The notes beneath the pieces were generated by a model. It searched no databases and had not been told where the DNA came from. It saw nothing but the letters and a program-made list of their open reading frames with translations. Made by a program: the position numbers and the translations under genes. Positions 17,879 to 25,667 of a DNA stretch of 64,000 nucleotides are shown here, in pieces (position 1 is the first letter of the stretch; each line of letters opens with the position of its first letter). The DNA is from Pseudomonas chlororaphis subsp. chlororaphis (GTDB lineage: Bacteria > Pseudomonadota > Gammaproteobacteria > Pseudomonadales > Pseudomonadaceae): assembly GCF_003945765.1 (NCBI RefSeq), contig NZ_CP027712.1, positions 558,001-622,000 on the forward strand. The letters run 5' to 3'.

Positions 17879-18684
17879 TGAAGTTGATTCTTGCCGAACC
17901 GTTCAAGACCCTTTGGGCCGGACGCGATGCGTTCGCCGAAGTCGAGCGTCTGGACGGCCAGGTCTACCGTGAACTGGAAGCCCGCCGTACCTTGCGTACC
18001 GAGGTGGCCGGCGAAGGGTTCTTCGTAAAGATTCACCGCGGTATCGGTTGGGGCGAGATCTTCAAGAACCTGCTCACCGTCAAGCTGCCGGTACTCGGCG
18101 CGGGCCAGGAATGGCAGGCCATCCAACGCCTGCAGGAAGCCGGCGTGCCGACCATGACCGCCGTGGCCTATGGCGAGCGCGGCAGCAACCCGGCCAACCA
18201 GCATTCGTTCATCGTCACCGAGGAGCTGGCGCCGACCATCAGCCTCGAAGACTTCAGCATCGACTGGGTCAAGCAGCCGCCGCAGCCCAGGCTCAAGCGC
18301 GCGCTGATCGCCGAAGTGGCACGCATGACCGGCATGATGCACCGCGCCGGGGTCAACCATCGCGACTGCTACATCTGCCACTTCCTGTTGCACACCGATA
18401 AGCCGGTGACACCCGATGACTTCAAGCTCTCGGTGATCGACCTGCACCGCGCCCAGACCCGTCCGGCCATCACCCGGCGCTGGCGCGACAAGGACCTGGC
18501 GGCGCTGTATTTCTCGGCACTGGATATCGGCCTGACCCGGCGCGACAAGCTGCGCTTCCTCAAGGGTTATTTCCAGCAGCCGTTGCGCCAGATCCTGAGC
18601 GATGAAGCGCCTCTGCTGGCCTGGCTGGAGGGCAAGGCCAACAAGCTCTACGCACGCAAGCAGCGGTACGGAGATGCGCTCTGA
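17878..18684 (+). CDS. waaP: LPS core heptose(I) kinase WaaP
   Basis: The 268-residue kinase phosphorylates heptose I of the LPS inner core, using ATP. In P. aeruginosa this step is essential for LPS export and outer-membrane integrity. It has the eukaryotic-like kinase fold: FFVKIHRGIGWGE carries the nucleotide-binding lysine, NHRDCYICHFLL near residue 160 carries the catalytic aspartate, and VIDLHRAQ takes the place of the metal-binding DFG segment. The start overlaps waaG by one base and the stop overlaps wapP by one base. It is the first of four consecutive kinase-fold genes. Confidence 0.95.
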   Translation: MKLILAEPFKTLWAGRDAFAEVERLDGQVYRELEARRTLRTEVAGEGFFVKIHRGIGWGEIFKNLLTVKLPVLGAGQEWQAIQRLQEAGVPTMTAVAYGERGSNPANQHSFIVTEELAPTISLEDFSIDWVKQPPQPRLKRALIAEVARMTGMMHRAGVNHRDCYICHFLLHTDKPVTPDDFKLSVIDLHRAQTRPAITRRWRDKDLAALYFSALDIGLTRRDKLRFLKGYFQQPLRQILSDEAPLLAWLEGKANKLYARKQRYGDAL

Positions 18685-19418
18685 TGGCGGGTTGGAACCT
18701 TGAACCTGGATATCGGGAGCTGGCGCAGGACTTCGGCAGTCTGGATGCGGTCTTTGCCCTCGAGGGCGAACACCTGACCCGCGACCCGTTGTCGGAGGTC
18801 ATCCGGGTCGAGCGCAACGGCATCAACTATTACGTCAAGCGCTACACCGGCGCCGGCAAGAACCTGCGGCGCTATCTGGGCAAGCCGCGGGTCAAGTCCG
18901 AGTGGCAGAACCTCAAGCGTTTCGCCAAGTGGGGCATTCCCACGGCGGAGGTGGTGGCCTGGGGCCTGGAGCGCCGTGGCCTGGCTTACGACCGGGGGGC
19001 GATGATCACCCGCGAGCTGCCACGCACCGAAGACCTGTCGGTCCTGGCCGAGCGCAACGACCCGCTGCTGGCCGATCGGGCCTGGGTGGACCGGGTCAGC
19101 CAGCAGCTGGCGCGCTACACGCGGATCATGCATGAGCATCGCTTCACCCATAACGACTTGAAGTGGCGCAACCTGCTGATCGACGATGAGGTCCGGCTGT
19201 ACCTGATCGATTGCCCCAATGGCGATTTCTGGCGCGGTTTCTGGCTCAAGTACCGGATCACCAAGGACCTGGCGTGCCTGGACAAGGTGGCCAAGTATCA
19301 TTTGTCCGCCACCCAGCGCCTGCGCTTCTATTTGCAGTACCGCCAGCGCACCCGGCTGAATGCCGCGGACAAGTGCCGCATCCGGCATGTGCTGAGATTT
19401 TTCGAGGGACGCGAATGA
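18684..19418 (+). CDS. wapP: LPS core kinase of the InaA/Kdo-kinase family (WapP-like)
   Basis: The 244-residue kinase-fold protein sits in the position of P. aeruginosa wapP (PA5008). There, with wapQ and PA5006, it is thought to phosphorylate heptose II. NYYVKRYTG (about 49-57) gives the ATP-site lysine, FTHNDLKWRNLL (about 153-164) is an intact catalytic loop with Asp and Asn, and YLIDCPNG is the metal-binding segment. It overlaps waaP by one base and wapQ by four (ATGA), typical of tight translational coupling. The exact hydroxyl phosphorylated is not evident from sequence. Confidence 0.85.
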   Translation: MAGWNLEPGYRELAQDFGSLDAVFALEGEHLTRDPLSEVIRVERNGINYYVKRYTGAGKNLRRYLGKPRVKSEWQNLKRFAKWGIPTAEVVAWGLERRGLAYDRGAMITRELPRTEDLSVLAERNDPLLADRAWVDRVSQQLARYTRIMHEHRFTHNDLKWRNLLIDDEVRLYLIDCPNGDFWRGFWLKYRITKDLACLDKVAKYHLSATQRLRFYLQYRQRTRLNAADKCRIRHVLRFFEGRE

Positions 19419-20167
19419 CCGATTTCCTGGCGGCTCAGGACCGTGCGTTGCTGGAGCGCCACGGCCTCGACAGCTTCGACGCGTTGTGGGCCAAGCAACT
19501 TGAAGCGGTGGACGAGCCCAACACCGATGGTGGGGGCTGGAGCAGCGTGTATCGCCTTGACCTGGAAGGCCACGGCTACTACCTCAAGCGCCAGAGCAAC
19601 TACCTGACGCGGACCCTGCACCGGCCGTTCGGCGAGCCGAGTTTCGCCCGCGAGTTTCGCAATATCAGCCGCTACCAGCAGCTGGGTATTCCGGCGCTGC
19701 AGGCGGCCTTCTTTGGCGAGCGCAAGGTGGCAGGCGAAACCCGGGCGATTCTGCTGACCCGGGCGCTGGATGGCTGGAACGACCTGGATTCGCTACTGCA
19801 ACAATGGGCGCAGCTGAGCCCGGACCAGCACGCGGCGATCCTGCGGGCCTGCGGCCTGCTGGCGCGCCAGTTGCACGCGGTGCGCCAGGTGCACGGCTGC
19901 TTTTATCCCAAGCATATTTTCCTGCGGGCCACCGGCGACGGTTACCAGGCGCAATTGATCGACCTGGAAAAGACTCGTCCGCTGTTGTTCGGCCAGCGTG
20001 ACCGGGTCAAGGACCTGGAGCCGCTGTTGCGTCGCGCCCCGGTCTGGAGTGAGAGCGATGTGCGCGCCTTGCTTGCGACCTATCTGGATCAGCCGCGGGA
20101 CAGCTCGCTGGTCGATGCCTGGCTGAATCGCCTGAGTGCACGCCGCAGCCACAAGGAGACTCGTTGA
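19415..20167 (+). CDS. wapQ: InaA-family kinase-like LPS core protein (WapQ-like)
   Basis: The 250-residue protein is placed like P. aeruginosa wapQ (PA5007). I choose the ATG at 19415 (MTDFLAAQDRALLE), which overlaps the previous stop as ATGA; the open frame extends upstream within wapP. GYYLKRQSNY holds a likely ATP-binding lysine and LIDLEKTR the metal-binding aspartate. The segment where the catalytic loop should be reads VHGCFYPKHIFL, with no HxD aspartate. So it may be a pseudokinase or use an altered mechanism, as in other InaA proteins. Neighbours place it in inner-core phosphorylation. Confidence 0.8.
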   Translation: MTDFLAAQDRALLERHGLDSFDALWAKQLEAVDEPNTDGGGWSSVYRLDLEGHGYYLKRQSNYLTRTLHRPFGEPSFAREFRNISRYQQLGIPALQAAFFGERKVAGETRAILLTRALDGWNDLDSLLQQWAQLSPDQHAAILRACGLLARQLHAVRQVHGCFYPKHIFLRATGDGYQAQLIDLEKTRPLLFGQRDRVKDLEPLLRRAPVWSESDVRALLATYLDQPRDSSLVDAWLNRLSARRSHKETR

Positions 20168-21621
20168 TGCGTCTGTCCGAACTTGAACGGGCCGGCCGCG
20201 GGCCAAGCCTGCCGTTGAGCCTGGAGCTGGCCGACGCTGCCGGGCCGGCCACGCTGCAGTTGCTCAGCCTGCTGCGGGTGCTTCCGGGGCAGCGCTACGT
20301 CGGCGCCGGTGTATGGCGCGGGCGTCCGGTGCTGGCCAAGTTACTGGTGGGCGCCAAGGCGGCGCGGCATTTCCAGCGTGAGCTGCAAGGCGTGCGCTTG
20401 CTTGAAGAGCAGGGCATGACCACGCCGTTGCTGCTGGCAGACGGCCTGAAGGAAGGCGAGGGCGGCTGGCTGCTGTTCGAGTTCCTGGAAGGTTCCGAGA
20501 GCCTGGGCGATGCCTGGAAACAAGTGGAGTCGTTGCCGGTGTTGGCCGATGAGCAGCAGGCGGTACTCGCCGAGGCCCTGACCGCTATCGCCGAATTGCA
20601 CGGCAAGGGCCTGTGGCAGGAAGACCTGCATCTGGACAATCTGCTGCGTCATCAGGGCAAGCTGTACCTGATCGACGGCGCCGGGATCTGCGTGGAGCAG
20701 GCGGGCAAACCGCTGTCCCGGCAGAAAGTCCTGGAAAACCTCGGGGTGTTTTTCGCCCAGTTGCCCAAGAGCCTGGAGCCCTTCACCGAAGAGCTGCTGG
20801 TGCATTACCTGCTGAACAATGCCGAGCATGCCTTGCCGCTGGAAGCCTTGCAGAAGCAGGTGGACAAGGTGCGCAGCTGGCGCTTGAAGGACTTCCTCAA
20901 CAAGGTCGGTCGCGAGTGCACCCTGTTCAGCGTGCTGCGCGGGCCCTTCGCCTTGCGGGCGATTCGACGCGAGGAAGAGGCGGTAATGCTGCCGGTGCTG
21001 GAGCAGGCCGACGCGCTGCTGGACCAGGGGCACCTGTACAAGACCGGTGGCGCCGCCAGCGTCGGCCGGGTCGAAGTGGCGGGCCGCACCCTGGTGGTCA
21101 AGCGCTACAACATCAAGGGTTTTGCCCATTGGCTCAAGCGCTTCTGGCGTCCCAGCCGGGCCTGGCATTCGTGGCAGGAGGGCAATCGCCTGGCATTCCT
21201 CGGCATTGCCACACCCAAGCCGCTGGCGTTGCTGGAGAAGCGTTTTCTCTGGCTGCGCAGCCGGGCCTATCTGGTGACCGAATACCTAGCGGGGCCGGAC
21301 ATCATCGAACGCTTCGCGCCCTATATCGACAGCGGCGCGGCTCCGGAAGCGGAGTTGCAGGCGCTGGACCGGCTGTTTGCCGAGTTGATCCGCGAACGCA
21401 TCAGTCATGGCGACTTCAAGGGGCACAACCTGTTCTGGCAAGAGGACCGCTGGGCGCTGATCGACCTGGACTCGATGTGCCAGCATCACAGCTTCGGCAG
21501 CTTCGCCCCGGCCTACGCCCGCGACCGTGCGCGCTTCATGCGTAACTGGCCAGAAAGCAGCGCGCTGTATCAGGTCATCGACCAGCGCCTGCCTAAAACC
21601 GCCGAACCTTTCGCCGGCTGA
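20167..21621 (+). CDS. Two-module kinase-fold LPS core protein (PA5006-like)
   Basis: This 484-residue protein contains two kinase-fold modules in tandem. The first (about 35-230) has a loop QEDLHLDNLL and LIDGAGI. The second (about 290-475) has VVKRYNIKG, SHGDFKGHNLFW and LIDLDSM. It matches P. aeruginosa PA5006, which acts with WapP and WapQ in core phosphorylation. The ATG at 20167 overlaps the wapQ stop by one base; a TTG three bases earlier is also in frame. The second module has the more complete catalytic motifs, so the first may be regulatory. A REP palindrome follows the stop and closes this operon segment. Confidence 0.8.
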   Translation: MRLSELERAGRGPSLPLSLELADAAGPATLQLLSLLRVLPGQRYVGAGVWRGRPVLAKLLVGAKAARHFQRELQGVRLLEEQGMTTPLLLADGLKEGEGGWLLFEFLEGSESLGDAWKQVESLPVLADEQQAVLAEALTAIAELHGKGLWQEDLHLDNLLRHQGKLYLIDGAGICVEQAGKPLSRQKVLENLGVFFAQLPKSLEPFTEELLVHYLLNNAEHALPLEALQKQVDKVRSWRLKDFLNKVGRECTLFSVLRGPFALRAIRREEEAVMLPVLEQADALLDQGHLYKTGGAASVGRVEVAGRTLVVKRYNIKGFAHWLKRFWRPSRAWHSWQEGNRLAFLGIATPKPLALLEKRFLWLRSRAYLVTEYLAGPDIIERFAPYIDSGAAPEAELQALDRLFAELIRERISHGDFKGHNLFWQEDRWALIDLDSMCQHHSFGSFAPAYARDRARFMRNWPESSALYQVIDQRLPKTAEPFAG

Positions 21622-21624
21622 CAC

Positions 21625-21728
21625 CTGTAGCCGCTGCCGCAGGCTGCGATCGAGCGCGAAGCGGTCGCGCTCTTGAGATCGCAGAAAGGCTCTTCGAGCC
21701 TTGTCGCAGCCTGCGGCAGCGGCTACAG
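21625..21728. repeat. REP palindrome (REPIN) with perfect 25-base arms
   Basis: The left arm begins CTGTAGCCGCTGCCGCAG and the right arm ends with its exact complement; the arms match for 25 bases. The interior carries further pairing (GAGCGCGAAGCG/CGCTC). It is the best-preserved copy of the REP family in this window. It separates the kinase run from the carbamoyltransferase gene. Confidence 0.88.
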
Positions 21729-21802
21729 ATCCCTCGCAGGCCATATTGGGCGCCAGTGCCCGGTGCTGAAACGTCAAGGATCATCCCGCGGCAGGTTTAC
21801 GC

Positions 21803-21808
21803 TATAAT
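21803..21808 (+). promoter_or_regulatory. Consensus -10 element upstream of the carbamoyltransferase
   Basis: A perfect TATAAT lies about 90 bases before the GTG start of wapO, in the context GCTATAATCCCGCCC. No good -35 is seen at 16-18 bases. It suggests wapO-wapH-mig14-dnpA are transcribed from their own promoter after the REP element. Confidence 0.5.
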
Positions 21809-21899
21809 CCCGCCCTTTAGCTGTTTCTCGCCCGTGGCGGGGAGCACATTAATTCCAGGCGCACGTCGCCTGCATGCAGACTTAAGAGGCTAGACCCCT

Positions 21900-23657
21900 G
21901 TGGCATTGACGATTCTTGGCCTGTCCGGCGCCCTTAGCCATGATCCTTCCGCAGCGCTGTACATCGACGGCAAGCTGGTGGCGGCGGCTGAAGAAGAGCG
22001 CTTCGTACGCGATAAACATGCAAAGAACCGCATGCCCTACGAATCGGCGAAGTTCTGTCTGGAACAGGCCGGCATCAAGCCTTCCGACGTTGACGTGGTG
22101 GCGATTCCGTTCGCCCCGATCAGCCTGTTCGGCAAGGCCCGCTGGCACTACGCCAAGCGTTACTGGTACGCCCCGGACCGCGCCCTCGACGCGATTCTGA
22201 TGGGCAACCGCCGCTACAAGCGTTATCGCAACAAGATCGTCTGGTGCCTCGAGCAACTGGGCTTCGATCCGAAGAAGATCAAGATCGAGCCGGTCGAGCA
22301 CCACCTGGCCCATGCTTCCAGCGCCTACCACTGCTCCGGCTTCAAGGAGAAAACCGCGATCCTCGGGATCGACGGCAAGGGCGAGTACGCCACGACTTTC
22401 TTCGGCTACGGCGAAAACGGCAAGATCCACAAGATCAAGGAATTTTTCGATCCGGACTCCCTCGGCGGCCTGTATGGCGCGATCACCGAGTTCCTCGGCT
22501 TCGAAATGCTCGATGGCGAGTTCAAGGTCATGGGCATGGCGCCGTACGGCGATGCCAGCAAGTACGACTTCTCCCGCCTGGCCAGCTTTGAAAACGGCGA
22601 ACTGGTGATCAACACCGATTACGCCAACGTCATCGGCCTGCGCCGTTATAAAGAGAAGGGCAAGGGTTTCTACTTCTCGCCGAAACTGATCGAGTGGCTG
22701 GGTCCGAAGCGCGAAGGCGACATCGCCGACGAGCCGTACATCCACTACGCGGCCAGCATGCAGGCGCTGTTCGAGAAGCTGGCGCTGCAGATGATCGACC
22801 ACTACCTGGGCGACATCCTCAAGGAAACCGGCAAGCTGGCCTTTGCCGGCGGCTGTGCACTGAACGTCAAGCTGAACCAGAAGATCATCGCCCGTCCGGA
22901 AGTCAAAGAGTTGTTCGTGCAGCCGGCGTCCGGCGATGCCGGTACCGCGGTCGGGGCCGCGGCCTATGTTTCCCATGCTCGCGGCGTGCCGGTGGAGAAG
23001 ATGGAACACGTCTATCTCGGCCCGTCCTACAGCAATGAAGACGTGATCGCCGCCTGTGCCCGCCACCCGAACAAGCCGGCCTGGCGCCAGATCGACAACA
23101 CCCCTGAGCGTATCGCCAAGATCATGGTCGACGGCAACCCGGTGGCCTGGTTCCAGGGCCGCATGGAGTTCGGTCCGCGCGCCCTGGGCGGTCGTTCGAT
23201 TATCGGTTGCCCGAGCGCCACCGGCGTGGCCGACCGCATCAATGAGCAGATCAAGTTCCGCGAGCGCTGGAGGCCTTTCTGCCCGTCGATGCTCGACACC
23301 GTCGGTCCGCAGATGATCAAGGTCGATCACCCGGCGCCATTCATGACCTTCACCTTCGAAGTGGCGGAAGAGTGGAAGACCCGTGTGCCGGAAGTGGTCC
23401 ACGAAGACGGCACTTCCCGGGCCCAGGTGCTCAAGCGCGAATACAACCCGCGCTACTACGACATGATGAAGGCCCTGGAAGTCCTGACCGGCAACGGCGT
23501 GTCGCTGAACACCTCGCTCAACCGCCGTGGCGAGCCGATGATCTGCTCGCCGACCGACGCCCTGAACATGTTCTTCGGCTCCGATCTGCAGTACCTGATC
23601 ATGGAAGACATCCTGGTAGTCAAAGACGGCGTGGATCCTTATGACACGCTCGGCTGA
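21900..23657 (+). CDS. wapO: Carbamoyltransferase of NodU/CmcH family (WapO-like)
   Basis: The 585-residue enzyme belongs to the O-carbamoyltransferases that use carbamoyl phosphate and ATP. In P. aeruginosa the equivalent gene (PA5005) puts a 7-O-carbamoyl group on heptose II of the LPS core, and position and length agree. Visible family blocks are EHHLAHASSAYH (about 137-148), FAGGCALNVKLNQK (about 315) and FQGRMEFGPRALGGRS (about 417-432), covering the YrdC-like and Kae1-like parts. The start is GTG at 21900 with AAGAGG upstream. The stop overlaps wapH by 17 bases. Confidence 0.88.
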   Translation: MALTILGLSGALSHDPSAALYIDGKLVAAAEEERFVRDKHAKNRMPYESAKFCLEQAGIKPSDVDVVAIPFAPISLFGKARWHYAKRYWYAPDRALDAILMGNRRYKRYRNKIVWCLEQLGFDPKKIKIEPVEHHLAHASSAYHCSGFKEKTAILGIDGKGEYATTFFGYGENGKIHKIKEFFDPDSLGGLYGAITEFLGFEMLDGEFKVMGMAPYGDASKYDFSRLASFENGELVINTDYANVIGLRRYKEKGKGFYFSPKLIEWLGPKREGDIADEPYIHYAASMQALFEKLALQMIDHYLGDILKETGKLAFAGGCALNVKLNQKIIARPEVKELFVQPASGDAGTAVGAAAYVSHARGVPVEKMEHVYLGPSYSNEDVIAACARHPNKPAWRQIDNTPERIAKIMVDGNPVAWFQGRMEFGPRALGGRSIIGCPSATGVADRINEQIKFRERWRPFCPSMLDTVGPQMIKVDHPAPFMTFTFEVAEEWKTRVPEVVHEDGTSRAQVLKREYNPRYYDMMKALEVLTGNGVSLNTSLNRRGEPMICSPTDALNMFFGSDLQYLIMEDILVVKDGVDPYDTLG

Positions 23658-24771
23658 GCGCCACGTCCTGCAGTTCTGCCACGGCTATGACGGGCCGTTC
23701 CTGGACTGTGCCCGGCAATACGCCAGCCTGTTCGCGGGCAGCGGCTATCGCGTGACTACGGTGTTCCTCACCGGGGTCGCCGACGCCGAGGTGGCCGATG
23801 CCTGTGCCAGCGATGAAGTGCTGTTCATGGAATACAGCTCCAAGGCCATTCGTGGCCTGAAGCTGGGGGCGATACGCGACATGCGCAAGATCGCCGCGTC
23901 GCGCAACTTCAGCTTCTGCATCGCCCACCGTTTCAAGCCGATCTACATCGCGTTGCTGGGCACCGCGTTGCCGGTGATCGGCGTGCATCACGCGTTTGGC
24001 GATTACCAGCGCGGCAGTCGCCGCCTGTTCGCCAACCTGTTCCGCAAGCGCCTGAGCTTGCTCGGCGTGTCCGACGCGGTGCGCGATGACATGCGCAGTT
24101 GCCTGCCACAATGGCCTGCGGCGCGGATCCAGACGCTGTACAACCGGATCGACGTCGAAGCCTTGCAGGCGACCCAACTGCCCAAGGCCGAAGCGCGCCA
24201 GGAGCTGGGGTTGTCGCCTTCCGCCTGGATCGTCGGCAATGTCGGGCGTCTGCACCCGGACAAGGACCAGGCCACCCTGCTGCGCGGGTTTGCCGCGGCG
24301 TTGCCGGGGCTGCCTCGGGAAAGCCAGCTGGCGATTCTCGGTAGCGGGCGTCTGGAGCAGAACCTCAAGGACCTTTCCCGCGAGCTGGGCATTGCCGACC
24401 GCGTGCTGTTCCTCGGCCAGGTCACAGAAGCCCGGCGTTATTTCCGTGCTTTCGATGCCTTTGCCCTGAGTTCCGACCACGAGCCATTCGGCATGGTGCT
24501 GCTGGAGGCCATGGCCGCTGGCGTGCCTTTGCTGGCGACAGCCTGTGGCGGTGCCAGGGAAGTGGTCGAAGGCGTCGGCATCCTGTTCCCGCTGGGCGAT
24601 GCCGAGCATATGGCCCAGGGCCTGCAACACCTGGCCGGAATGGATGAGAACCAGCGCTTGCTGTGCGCCGAGCTGATGTTCGAGCGCCTGCGCGAGCGCT
24701 TCTCCGACCGTGCTGTACGCGACGCCTTCTGGCGTCTGCCGCAAGTTACCGATCTGACCGCGAGGCCCTGA
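23641..24771 (+). CDS. wapH: GT4 glycosyltransferase of LPS outer core (WapH-like)
   Basis: The 376-residue protein is a retaining GT4 glycosyltransferase with two Rossmann domains. The donor domain shows VGRLHPDKDQATLL (about 200-213) and DHEPFGMVLLEAMAAGVPLL, with the E-x7-E acid pattern. Position after the carbamoyltransferase matches P. aeruginosa wapH (PA5004), which adds a hexose to the outer core. It begins 17 bases inside wapO and its TGA shares one base with the next ATG. The sugar donor is inferred from synteny only. Confidence 0.85.
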   Translation: MTRSAERHVLQFCHGYDGPFLDCARQYASLFAGSGYRVTTVFLTGVADAEVADACASDEVLFMEYSSKAIRGLKLGAIRDMRKIAASRNFSFCIAHRFKPIYIALLGTALPVIGVHHAFGDYQRGSRRLFANLFRKRLSLLGVSDAVRDDMRSCLPQWPAARIQTLYNRIDVEALQATQLPKAEARQELGLSPSAWIVGNVGRLHPDKDQATLLRGFAAALPGLPRESQLAILGSGRLEQNLKDLSRELGIADRVLFLGQVTEARRYFRAFDAFALSSDHEPFGMVLLEAMAAGVPLLATACGGAREVVEGVGILFPLGDAEHMAQGLQHLAGMDENQRLLCAELMFERLRERFSDRAVRDAFWRLPQVTDLTARP

Positions 24772-25667
24772 TGCTCAATCGATTCCAAGGCTGGCGCGAG
24801 CGTGGCTGGTCGGTCGTCGACGCCTCGACTTATGCCGCCGCCTGGCAGCGTTTTGGCGGCAGCGTCGCCACCCATCCGCTGGTGGTGGAGCGGCTGGCGA
24901 ACCTGGCGGGCATCCCGGTCCGCTACCTGGCCTGGGAACACGCCGGCGAACTGCGGGCGGCGATCCCGACCTGGGGGCGCGACCTGGCGCTGTCCAAGGA
25001 CGTGCTCAAGCGCCGTGGCAAGAAAGGCCTGTTCGACCTGGGCAACGCCGAGTTGATCCTGCCGGCGGCGCCTGAGACCCAGGCCCCGCTGCGTCATCGC
25101 GGTCGTTATCTGTCGGCCTTGAACCAGGGCCGGTTCAGCACCCTTAAGCTCCAGGCCGAGCAATTGGCCATGGCTCGCACGCCTGAAGAGCTGTCGAAGA
25201 AGTTCCGCTACAACCAGCGCCGCGAACTGCGCCTGCTGGAAGAGGCGGGCGGCGTGGTGCGCCCGGTCAGCGAGTTCTCCAGCCAGGAGCTGGCGGCCAT
25301 CTACTGCGATCTGTTCCAGCGGCGCTGGGGGTTCCCGGCCACCGGTGCCGAGCGCATGGCCGACGTCATCGAGTTGCTGCGCGAGTTACTGATCGGTTCG
25401 GTGATTTTCCTCAACGATGCGCCGATCGCCATTCAGCTGGTGTACCGGGTCGAAGCGCCGGAGTGGATCAGCGTCGAATACATCAACGGTGGCGTCGATC
25501 CTGAAACCCGCGAGTTCAGCCCCGGCAGCGTGTTGAGTTTCCTCAATACGCAAAGCGCCTGGGAGCAGGCGCGGGCCATCGACAAGCCGCTGCGTTTCTC
25601 CTTCGGTCGCGCCGATCGCGAATACAAGGATCGCTGGTGCAACCCCGTTCCGGTGTTCACGGTATGA
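24771..25667 (+). CDS. Mig-14-like GNAT-fold protein
   Basis: The 298-residue protein resembles Mig-14, a Salmonella factor linked to resistance to host antimicrobial peptides, and occupies the place of P. aeruginosa PA5003. The central part (LSKKFRYNQRRELRLL, about 142-157) resembles the FemAB/GNAT-type acyltransferase fold, and the chain ends with a REYKDRW block typical of that group. No membrane segment is obvious. The ATG at 24771 overlaps the wapH stop by one base. Its gene context suggests a role in envelope modification; the reaction is unknown. Confidence 0.7.
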   Translation: MLNRFQGWRERGWSVVDASTYAAAWQRFGGSVATHPLVVERLANLAGIPVRYLAWEHAGELRAAIPTWGRDLALSKDVLKRRGKKGLFDLGNAELILPAAPETQAPLRHRGRYLSALNQGRFSTLKLQAEQLAMARTPEELSKKFRYNQRRELRLLEEAGGVVRPVSEFSSQELAAIYCDLFQRRWGFPATGAERMADVIELLRELLIGSVIFLNDAPIAIQLVYRVEAPEWISVEYINGGVDPETREFSPGSVLSFLNTQSAWEQARAIDKPLRFSFGRADREYKDRWCNPVPVFTV

